Positions 25,868-33,053 of a stretch of 37,428 bases of DNA are shown piece by piece (positions within the stretch are counted from its first letter, which is position 1; each line of letters begins with the position of its first letter). This DNA is from Deltaproteobacteria bacterium (GTDB lineage: Bacteria; Desulfobacterota; Desulfarculia; Desulfarculales; Desulfarculaceae): contig JAJZPI010000016.1 of the NCBI GenBank assembly GCA_021811275.1, positions 1 to 37,428 on the forward strand. The letters are read 5' to 3'. The position numbers and the translations under genes are program-made. The notes under the pieces are model-generated. The model was not told the DNA's origin. It did not search any database and worked only from the letters and a program-made list of their open reading frames with translations.

Positions 25868-27532
25868 GTGAAGGCTCTGGCTCCCTTGTCCGTGGCGGAG
25901 GCAGCCCCTATCACCCGGGTCCCGGTACCGGCCGACGGGGTTTCCCTGGGCCGATTCCTGGTGGCCGCCGCCGCGCTCTGGGCCTTGGTCGCCACCACCG
26001 CCTTCCTGTGGCCACAGCACATCCTCTTGCTCGCGTCGGGGATAGGCCTCCTGCTGGTGGTGGCCAAGCCCGGCTATGGGCTGCTGGCCCTGCTGACCAC
26101 GCTCCAGGTCGAGGCTTTCGCGGCGGTGCCCCACCTGGACTTCAAGAAATCCATCTACCCCGGCGACATGGTGGTCCTCTGCCTGCTGGCCTCCTGGGCC
26201 ATCAGGCACCTGGCCAGGCGCAAACACGCCTATCACGGCACCTATAGCGACTGGCTGGTGGTCGTATTCCTGGCCTGGGCCGTGGTCACCCTGCTCTGGT
26301 CCACCGACCCCGCCCAGGGCCGGTATGAAATCTTCAAGCTCGTCCTGTGCCTGCTGTCCTTTTTCCTGACCGTGGCCCTGGTCCGGGATCGGCGGACCCT
26401 GCGCAACATAGCGGTGGTGATGGTGTTCGTGGGCCTGGTGCAGACCGCCCTTTGCATCGTCAGCCTCTATGCCGACTACACCTTCGATCTCAAGACCGCC
26501 ATGCTGGGCGACTATGACTTCATCAACCGCATGTGGCGGCACAGGTTCTTCACCAAGCGCGGGAGCTCCACCTCCACCGCCCACAACATCGGCGTGCTGC
26601 TCTGCCTGCCCGCCATGGCCGCCCTGACCCTTTTCATCACCGCCCGCACGCGAAGGGCCAGGGTCATGAGCCTGATCACGGGCCTCATCATCACCGGCGG
26701 CGTCATTTCCACCATGACCAAGGGGGCCGTGGGAGCCTTGTGGCTGGGCGTGATGTTCGTCTGCGGCCTGCTGGACAAGACCAAGAAGATGTTTTTCTCC
26801 TGCCTGATCGCGTCCGTTCTGGTCTTGACGGGTCTTTTCCTGACCGTCATGGCCAAGGACATCTACCGCGCCACCACCTCTCTCCAGATGCAGCTGGACA
26901 CCAGCTCGGAGAAGACCTCGGCGGGCTCGCGCCTGCAATGGTGGAAGCGGGGCATGGAAAAGCTCATGGCCACCGGCGGCATCGGCTACGGGGTGGGCGG
27001 CTACCGCAGCGCCGTGCACACCACGGGAGTGCCCGACGGCACCCACGCGGCGGTCCTCTACGACCTGGGCCTGCCGGGCGGACTGATGTGGTTCGTATTG
27101 TTCATCAACACCTTCATCGCCTGCTGGCGGCAACTCAGGAGGGCCGCCGACCGGGAGCAGGGGACGATCATGCTGGGATATCTGGGGGGCATGATCACCG
27201 TGGTGGTATCCTGGCTGGTCACTCAATATTACACCTTCATGGACCTGTGGATATTCCTCGGCCTGGGCTATGCCATCATCAACGTTCAGCGGGCCGAGGC
27301 CGCCCAGCCCGTGCTGCCGGGCATAGAAGAAGGGACAACGCCCTTTCAGGTATCCCTGGCCCCCCCCACCGCGGCCTGGTCCTACCCCGACCACGCCACG
27401 CCGCCGGCCCCGAATCTGGCCCCCCGGCCGGCAACCTTGCCCGCCTGGGCTTCGCCCGGAGGGGAGGACAGGCACCTGGCCTGGCGGGTGCCGCCCGACC
27501 GGGCAAGGCCCCGTGGCGGTAATGTCGAATGA
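25868..27532 (+). CDS. O-antigen ligase / polymerase family membrane protein (Wzy/WaaL-like)
   Basis: 554 residues with about 11-12 hydrophobic helices. The family signature near residues 370-405 has GIGYGVGGYRSAVH followed by DGTHAAVLYDLGLPGG, the G-x-G..H..L..G layout of the Wzy_C domain with its periplasmic basic residues. A soluble Pro-rich cytoplasmic tail (about 480-554) is unusual. The protein would join repeat units or ligate polymer to a lipid carrier in the inner membrane. The start is GTG 25868 with GAGG 5 nt upstream. The last codon overlaps the MurJ gene start (ATGA), so polymerase and flippase are translationally coupled. Confidence 0.88.
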   Translation: MKALAPLSVAEAAPITRVPVPADGVSLGRFLVAAAALWALVATTAFLWPQHILLLASGIGLLLVVAKPGYGLLALLTTLQVEAFAAVPHLDFKKSIYPGDMVVLCLLASWAIRHLARRKHAYHGTYSDWLVVVFLAWAVVTLLWSTDPAQGRYEIFKLVLCLLSFFLTVALVRDRRTLRNIAVVMVFVGLVQTALCIVSLYADYTFDLKTAMLGDYDFINRMWRHRFFTKRGSSTSTAHNIGVLLCLPAMAALTLFITARTRRARVMSLITGLIITGGVISTMTKGAVGALWLGVMFVCGLLDKTKKMFFSCLIASVLVLTGLFLTVMAKDIYRATTSLQMQLDTSSEKTSAGSRLQWWKRGMEKLMATGGIGYGVGGYRSAVHTTGVPDGTHAAVLYDLGLPGGLMWFVLFINTFIACWRQLRRAADREQGTIMLGYLGGMITVVVSWLVTQYYTFMDLWIFLGLGYAIINVQRAEAAQPVLPGIEEGTTPFQVSLAPPTAAWSYPDHATPPAPNLAPRPATLPAWASPGGEDRHLAWRVPPDRARPRGGNVE

Positions 27533-29169
27533 GCTTCTCCGAGGAGCGGCGCAAGATAACCGGGGCCGCCCTGGTGGTGAGCCTGGCCACCCTGGGGGGG
27601 CGGGTGGTGGGGTTCGCGCGCGACCTGGTGGTGGCTTTCATCTTCGGCGTATCGGCGGAGACGGACGCCTTCCTGGTGGCCTTCCGTATCCCCAACCTGT
27701 TGCGCCGGCTCTTCGCCGAGGGCGCGCTGTCGGTGGCCTTCATCCCTGTCTTCACCGAGGTGCTGCGCCGCAAGGGCGCCCAGGAGGCGGCCTATCTGCT
27801 GCGCAACACCCTGTCGATGCTGGCCATGGTACTGTTGGCAGGCAGCGCGCTGGGGGTCCTCTTCGCCCCGCAGATCATAACGGCGGTGGCGCCCGGCTTC
27901 CGGGCCAGACCGGAGACCTTCGCCTTGGCGGTGGACCTCACCCGCTGGTGCCTGCCCTACGTGTTCTTCATCAGCCTGGCGGCCCTGGCCGGCGGGGCGC
28001 TCAACTCCCAGGAGCATTTCTTCGCGCCGGCCATCTCCCCGGTGGTGTTGAACCTGAGCATAATAGCCTGCGCCCTGGCGTTGTCTCCCCTGATCGACCC
28101 GCCCATAACGGCCCTCGCGGTGGGGGTGCTCCTCGGCGGGGCGGCCCAGCTCATGGTCCAGATCCCCTTCCTGCGCGCCCGGGGCATGAGCCTGTGGCCG
28201 GCCTGGAAACCCCGCGACCCCGACCTGCGCCGCATGCTGGGCCTCATGGCCCCGGCCGCCCTGGGGGCCGCCGTGTATCAGGCCACCATCCTGGCCAACA
28301 CCATCCTGGCCTCGCTGCTGCCCACCGGCAGCGTAAGCTACCTCTACTACGCCGAGCGGCTCATCGAGTTCCCGATCGGACTTTGCGCCATCGGCATCAC
28401 CACCGCCATTCTCCCCAGTCTCTCCCGCCAGGCCGCCGACAAGGATATGCCAGGCCTGTTGGACACCCTGACCTTCGGGCTCAGAATCATCTCCTTCGCG
28501 GTCATGCCGGCCATGGTGGGCATCCTGGTCCTGGCCGAGCCGCTGATAACCCTGTTGTTCCTGCGCGGCCGCTTCACGCCCCACGACGTCGAGCAGACCG
28601 TGCGGGCCATCGTGGGCTACGGCGTGGGCATCTGGGCCTTCTCCGCCGGACGCACGGTGGCCTCGGTTTTCTTCGCCCTGCAGGAGACCAGGATACCGGT
28701 GCTGGTGGCGGGCGGGTGCATGGTGGTCAACGTGGCCGCCGCGGTATTGCTAATCGGGCCCCTGGGGCACGCCGGGCTGGCCCTGGCCAGTTCCATCGCC
28801 GCCATAGCCAATTTGCTGGGGCTCCTGTGGATGCTGCGCCGCCGCCTGGGCCCGCTGGGGATGCGGCGCAACCTCGCCTTCGTGATCCGCTGCGCGGGCT
28901 TGAGCCTGTTGATGGCCGCGGTGGCCTGGGCGGTAGCCTACCTCCCCGACTGGGAAGCCGCCGGGCGGGTGTGGCACACCCTGGCGCGACCATTGGCGGC
29001 CATTGTCGCGGGGGGGCTTTCCTACCTCGCGGGGGCGGCGGCCCTGGGCATGCTGGAACTGCGGGCGGCCCTGGACATGCTGCGCTCACGCAAACAGGGC
29101 GGCCGCAGAGGGCTGAGGCCCGGCCGGAAGGCCGGCCCTCCGGGAGGCGAGGATTGCGGCTCCCAATAG
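27529..29169 (+). CDS. murJ: MurJ/MviN-family lipid-linked oligosaccharide flippase
   Basis: 546 residues with about 14 helices. The N-terminal signature is complete: TLGGRVVGFARDLVVAFIFGVSAETDAFLVAFRIPNLLRRLFAEGALSVAFIPVF, including the arginines that line the cavity of MurJ. MurJ flips lipid II across the inner membrane. Within a polysaccharide locus, and overlapping the polymerase gene by 4 nt, it may serve as the Wzx-type flippase of this polymer instead of, or as well as, cell-wall lipid II. The choice cannot be made from sequence. The C terminus has a short basic tail. Confidence 0.93.
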   Translation: MSFSEERRKITGAALVVSLATLGGRVVGFARDLVVAFIFGVSAETDAFLVAFRIPNLLRRLFAEGALSVAFIPVFTEVLRRKGAQEAAYLLRNTLSMLAMVLLAGSALGVLFAPQIITAVAPGFRARPETFALAVDLTRWCLPYVFFISLAALAGGALNSQEHFFAPAISPVVLNLSIIACALALSPLIDPPITALAVGVLLGGAAQLMVQIPFLRARGMSLWPAWKPRDPDLRRMLGLMAPAALGAAVYQATILANTILASLLPTGSVSYLYYAERLIEFPIGLCAIGITTAILPSLSRQAADKDMPGLLDTLTFGLRIISFAVMPAMVGILVLAEPLITLLFLRGRFTPHDVEQTVRAIVGYGVGIWAFSAGRTVASVFFALQETRIPVLVAGGCMVVNVAAAVLLIGPLGHAGLALASSIAAIANLLGLLWMLRRRLGPLGMRRNLAFVIRCAGLSLLMAAVAWAVAYLPDWEAAGRVWHTLARPLAAIVAGGLSYLAGAAALGMLELRAALDMLRSRKQGGRRGLRPGRKAGPPGGEDCGSQ

Positions 29170-29259
29170 GGGGTGGTAAGAAACAAGACAGGGACCCGAA
29201 AGGGCCGTCCTCGATGGTTTTGCATAATCAAAAGCCCTGACTCCAAGGCAGGTGGCGCC

Positions 29260-30762
29260 ATGCGGGCAACCATTATCTCTCCTTATCCTTACATCTCCAG
29301 CCTGGGACCGCGCCTGCTCTCGGCCTGCTTGCGCCGGGCGGGGTTCTCCACTCGCTTCATAAACCTGCCCGTCCAGTCCTGCGACTCCCATGTGCCCGAG
29401 GGAATCCTGCAAGAGCTGACCGAACTCACCAAGGATTCGCAGCTCATCGGCATCTCCCTGGCCGATAATTGGCTTTATCTGGGCATCCAGCTGACCCGCA
29501 GGCTCAAAAAAAACGATAACGTGATCGTATGGGGCGGGGCCTACGCCACCATGAACCCCGAGGACGCCTTGGCCGTCGCCGATGCGGTTTGCATCGGCGA
29601 TGGCGAGGACGCCTTCATGGAGGCGGCCCGCCGCCTGGACGCCGGATCCTCCCTGGCCGGCATTCCCAACCTCTGGCTCAGGGGTGAGCCCTATCCGGAA
29701 CTGCGGACCATAGAAGACCTTTCCAGCTATCCCCTGCCGGACTACGGGCCAGATGGGCATTACGTCTACGACGAGAGCCAGGGCCGCATCCTGGCCATCG
29801 AGAAGCTGGCCGACTACCAGCGGTATTTCACGCCGGCCCCGCCCTCTCCCGGCCAGGCCGGCCCCCGCTACGTCTACCGGATACTCACCACCCGGGGCTG
29901 CCCCCACAACTGCTCCTATTGTTGCAACAAGGTGATCAAGGACATCCAAGGGGTGGGCATCCGCACGCTTTCCCGGCAATACCTGGAGCGGGAACTCAAC
30001 TGGGTCAAGGAAAGCTTCCCCGAGGTGACCTACCTGTCGGTGGAGGATGACACCCTCATCGCCCGCAAGGACGTCAAGGAGCTGGTGTCCCTGTTCCACG
30101 ACTTCGGCTACCGGTTTCGCTGCTTGCTCAGCCCGCCCTACTGCACGCCGGAGCTGTTGGAGTTTCTGTCCACGCACGGCCTCGACTTCTGCCAGGTGGG
30201 CATGCAAAGCCGCCATCCGCGCATCGAGCAAATGTACAAGCGCACCGGCGTCAACCGTAACCTGGACATGACCCTGAAGTTCTTCCGCGAACGGCACCCC
30301 GAGAAAATAGTCTCCATCGACGCCATCGTGGACAACCCCTGGGAGAAGCCGGAGGAGGTGGTCCACACCCTGCGCTACCTGGCCGCGCAGCTACCGCCCC
30401 GGGGCGAAGTCATGATCTTCTCCCTGGTGTTCTACCGGGGCACCGAGCTATGGGAAAAGGCCAAGCGGGACGGCATCCTGCGGCCGGACTATCACCTGGA
30501 CACCTATTACTGGTGGGCGCAGGACCGCATCCACTACACCACCCTGTTGTTCCGCTTGCTGCTGAAAAGGAAATACATACCGTTGCGCCTGACCCTGGCG
30601 CTCAGCTCCGCCCCCCTGGTGCGCTTCTTCGAGCAGGCCGTGTTCACCAGTTACCTGTTTCCCCGGCTCCTGGACGTCCTGCATGGGCAGAGACGGTCCT
30701 TCCGCAAGGCCCTGGCCCGCACCAGGAGGCTGGCCCGGGAGATGCTCCAGGAAAAGCCCTGA
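29260..30762 (+). CDS. B12-binding-domain radical SAM enzyme (second copy)
   Basis: 500 residues. The N-terminal cobalamin-binding-like domain (about 1-150: ATIISPYPYISSLGPRLLSACLRRAGF; LIGISLADNWLYLG; VIVWGGAYATMNPEDAL; CIGDGEDAFMEA) is followed by the radical SAM motif C214-x3-C218-x2-C221 in TTRGCPHNCSYC and a barrel with YLSVEDDTLIARKDV and CQVGMQSRHPRIEQMYKRTG. It is related to but clearly distinct from the enzyme at 20391. ATG 29260 has AGGTGG 6 nt upstream; an earlier in-frame start at 29173 adds 29 unlike residues. It closes the plus-strand run. The TGA stop (30760-30762) is the left end of element A4. Confidence 0.9.
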   Translation: MRATIISPYPYISSLGPRLLSACLRRAGFSTRFINLPVQSCDSHVPEGILQELTELTKDSQLIGISLADNWLYLGIQLTRRLKKNDNVIVWGGAYATMNPEDALAVADAVCIGDGEDAFMEAARRLDAGSSLAGIPNLWLRGEPYPELRTIEDLSSYPLPDYGPDGHYVYDESQGRILAIEKLADYQRYFTPAPPSPGQAGPRYVYRILTTRGCPHNCSYCCNKVIKDIQGVGIRTLSRQYLERELNWVKESFPEVTYLSVEDDTLIARKDVKELVSLFHDFGYRFRCLLSPPYCTPELLEFLSTHGLDFCQVGMQSRHPRIEQMYKRTGVNRNLDMTLKFFRERHPEKIVSIDAIVDNPWEKPEEVVHTLRYLAAQLPPRGEVMIFSLVFYRGTELWEKAKRDGILRPDYHLDTYYWWAQDRIHYTTLLFRLLLKRKYIPLRLTLALSSAPLVRFFEQAVFTSYLFPRLLDVLHGQRRSFRKALARTRRLAREMLQEKP

Positions 30763-30884
30763 TCCTCAATGGCGTTCAAGCGAGTAGTCCGCGCTCATCG
30801 GCATGCGGGTAGGGCAAAACCGCGCTTTTGCCCGACCGACAAGCATTCAAAGCCATGGACGGCTTTCAATGCGACTTGGTGTCA
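30760..30884. repeat. Palindromic element A4 (family A), ends are the stop codons of both flanking genes
   Basis: 125 bp, the shortest A copy, between convergent genes. The left end TGATCCTCAATGGCGTTCAAGC carries the TGA of the radical SAM gene. The right end, minus strand, TGACACCAAGTCGCATTGAAAG carries the TGA of the GT9 gene. It has the GAGTAG loop, a perfect GGGCAAAA/TTTTGCCC stem and a right palindrome around CCATGG with minus-strand core GAAAGCCGTCCATGGC (30867-30852). It lacks both central stems found in A1 and A2. Confidence 0.85.
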
Positions 30885-32081
30885 CGACGGCCTCCGCCGC
30901 GCCTGGGCGCAGGCGGCCAGCACCCGGCGCAGGGCCTCCGCCACCTCCGCGCGCGTCACCGCCCGCACGCACTTCCCCTGGTGGGGGCAGGCCGTCTGGG
31001 GGCAAGGATTGCAGTCGAGTTGATGGTAGAGGCTTATGGCCGTGGAGTGGATCGGCCCCACGGTTTCCGGCCGCTGAGGACCGTGGATCACCACCGAGGG
31101 CAGGGAAAAGGCGCCGGCGAGGAACTTGGGGCCCGAGTCGCCGCCCAGGAAGCCCTGGGAATGCTTCAGCAACACGCATAGCTCGGTCAGGCTCCGGTCT
31201 AAAAACAGGCGTGCCCGGCCGCCCAGCCGCCGGACGACTTCCTCGCAGATCTCAATCTCTCCCCCGATGCCGATGACAATGGGGTTGAGGCCGTCCCCGT
31301 ACTCCGCCAGCAGGCTGGAAAGAACCTCCACCAGGTTCTCCATAGGCCAGCGGCGTACTTGGTTGCTTGCCCCGGCGTGAACCACCAGGTTGATGACCCC
31401 ATCTTTAAGTATTCCCTCCCGCCGCAAACTGGTCAGGATGAACTTCTCGCGCTCGGGGTCAAGGCGGATCTCCGGAGGCCGGGGCAGCTCGGCCGGCCCC
31501 AGCAAGGGAGCGGCGGCCAGGAGGGCCCGCACGATTATGTGCTGGTCCTTGCGGTAGAGCCAGCGGCCCTCGCGGCCCACCGCGTCCACCCAATGGTCCT
31601 GGTAGTAATAGGGCTTGGTCGAGAAGTTGGCCAGGTAGCCCATGATCTGGTCCCCTCCGCTCAAGAGGGCGAGCAGAGAGTTCTTCACTCCCGGAGAGAC
31701 GCAGATCACCGCGTCGAAACGCCGCGCCCGCAGGCGTGCGGCGACGCGGCCCAGGCAGACCGGGGAAAAGGACTCGATCTGCTCCACCCGGTCGAGGCGG
31801 GGGTCGTTCTCCAGGATGGGCCGGTTGCGGGCCTGCACCAGGGCCGTCAGCTTGGCCCGAGGCAGGCGGGCGGCCAGCTCGCGGATCAGAGGGGTGAGCG
31901 ATACCACGTCGCCCAGGAAGGCGGTCTCTATCAGGAGAATCGTCCGGGGCTCGCCGGTCGCGTCCGGCCGCCGGCCCGCTAATCGCTTGCGCGCCAAAAA
32001 CAGCAGGCGCAGTCCCCAATAGGCCATAATCTTGGCCAGATTCTTGACCCTGGTCCCTAAATGCGCGCCGTCCTCAGACAC
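30882..32081 (-). CDS. Glycosyltransferase family 9 (ADP-heptose-type heptosyltransferase-like)
   Basis: 399 residues, cytoplasmic GT-B fold. The N-terminal domain has ILLIETAFLGDVVSLTPLIRELAARLP (classic GT9 nucleotide-sugar region). The C-terminal domain has HAGASNQVRRWPMENLVEVL, GGDSGPKFLAGAFSLPSVVIHGPQRPETVGP and a Cys cluster LDCNPCPQTACPHQGKC typical of GT9 of some anaerobes. It adds heptose or another sugar to lipid A core or to the polymer. The start is GTG 32081 with AAGGA 5 nt upstream, overlapping the acyltransferase stop by 8 nt. A longer open frame to 32135 exists but has no comparable ribosome-binding site. Its TGA stop is supplied by element A4. Confidence 0.93.
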   Translation of the reverse strand: MSEDGAHLGTRVKNLAKIMAYWGLRLLFLARKRLAGRRPDATGEPRTILLIETAFLGDVVSLTPLIRELAARLPRAKLTALVQARNRPILENDPRLDRVEQIESFSPVCLGRVAARLRARRFDAVICVSPGVKNSLLALLSGGDQIMGYLANFSTKPYYYQDHWVDAVGREGRWLYRKDQHIIVRALLAAAPLLGPAELPRPPEIRLDPEREKFILTSLRREGILKDGVINLVVHAGASNQVRRWPMENLVEVLSSLLAEYGDGLNPIVIGIGGEIEICEEVVRRLGGRARLFLDRSLTELCVLLKHSQGFLGGDSGPKFLAGAFSLPSVVIHGPQRPETVGPIHSTAISLYHQLDCNPCPQTACPHQGKCVRAVTRAEVAEALRRVLAACAQARRRPS

Positions 32082-33033
32082 GGTCGTCCTTGGGGAGCCG
32101 GTCCAGCACCTCTTTCCAGATGGTGGCGAAGACATAAAGGGAGCGGGCGTAGTGGGAGGGGTAGGCCCGCACGTGGCCCTCCATGATGCGGCTGAAGGCC
32201 AGCGCCATCTGGCGGGCGTCCTCTTCGTGCCCCAGGCTGGGATCGGACGACAGGGGCGGATGGATCACCACCCGGTGGCGGTCGTCGGCCTGGCGCAGGG
32301 GGAAACAGGGCAGCAGGGGCACGTCCAGGCGGGAGGCCAGTAGCAGCGGGGCAAGATCCAGGCCGGTCTCGATATTGAGCAAGGGTACCTGAATCTGCTT
32401 TCGCCTCTCCACCCCGTCCAGGGACATGATGACGACCTCGCCCCGCCCCAGCGCCCGGTATATCTCGCGGACGAAGGAGCCCAGGTAGATGAACTCGGCC
32501 GGCAGGCTCCTTTCGCAGGCGTACTCGATGCGCATGATGATGTTGTTGACGGTGGGGTTGCTTTCGTTGTCGAAGGTCATGGGGTTCACCGCCACCTGGT
32601 GCACCTTGTATCCGGCGTAGCCCAGGGCGGCGATCACCATCTTGAAGGAGCCGAAATGCGTCACCCCCACTATGGCCCCCTTGCCCCGGGCCAGGGCCGC
32701 GTCCAGATGCTCGCGGCCTTCAAGGCTGGCCATGGTGGCCAGGCGGCGGCGGTTGAGACGGGGGAAGCACCAGATCTCGAACAGGTCCTTGTGGAACTCC
32801 CGGATGCTGGCCAGGACGATCCGCCGCACCTGACCGGGGTCCGCGCCGGGGCCGAGCATCCGGCCGACCTTTTCGGCCGTGATGCGGGCCTTTTCGCCGT
32901 GGGCGTCCAGACTGCCGGAGAGGTCGGCCAGCCTCATCACCCAATAGCGGGGCAGGTAGGGGATGAGCTTGCGCACGCTGTAAAGAAAAAAGACCTTCAA
33001 CGCGGGCTTAAGCGCGGTCAGTTTGCTCGGCAT
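32074..33033 (-). CDS. LpxL/HtrB-like lysophospholipid acyltransferase, variant active-site motif
   Basis: 319 residues. An N-terminal hydrophobic segment (about 11-33) is followed by the LPLAT domain with ARGKGAIVGVTHFGSFKMVIAALGYAGY, SLPAEFIYLG and GEVVIMSLDGVERRKQIQVPLLN. In the lipid A acyltransferase family the catalytic motif is H-x4-D/E. Here H126 is kept but the fifth following position is Lys (HFGSFK), so the usual charge relay is missing or supplied by another residue. It may transfer an acyl chain to a glycolipid, or be altered. I use ATG 33033; a TTG overlapping the Wzc-like stop is possible. It is encoded 20 nt downstream of the Wzc-like gene and upstream of GT9, in one operon. 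Confidence 0.78.
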   Translation of the reverse strand: MPSKLTALKPALKVFFLYSVRKLIPYLPRYWVMRLADLSGSLDAHGEKARITAEKVGRMLGPGADPGQVRRIVLASIREFHKDLFEIWCFPRLNRRRLATMASLEGREHLDAALARGKGAIVGVTHFGSFKMVIAALGYAGYKVHQVAVNPMTFDNESNPTVNNIIMRIEYACERSLPAEFIYLGSFVREIYRALGRGEVVIMSLDGVERRKQIQVPLLNIETGLDLAPLLLASRLDVPLLPCFPLRQADDRHRVVIHPPLSSDPSLGHEEDARQMALAFSRIMEGHVRAYPSHYARSLYVFATIWKEVLDRLPKDDRV

Positions 33034-33053
33034 GGAAAAGAAGTTCCCGGCTA

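Noticed and set aside
25631-27475. Long minus-strand open frame (614 codons) opposite the O-antigen polymerase gene
   Set aside because: Low-complexity His/Gln/Gly-rich composition without motifs; the opposite strand is a clear multi-helix membrane protein.
8222-30884. Family A elements as integron attC sites
   Set aside because: They lie at gene 3' ends and are palindromic, but no GTTRRRY/RYYYAAC core sites were found, orientation is inconsistent, and no integrase gene is in the window.
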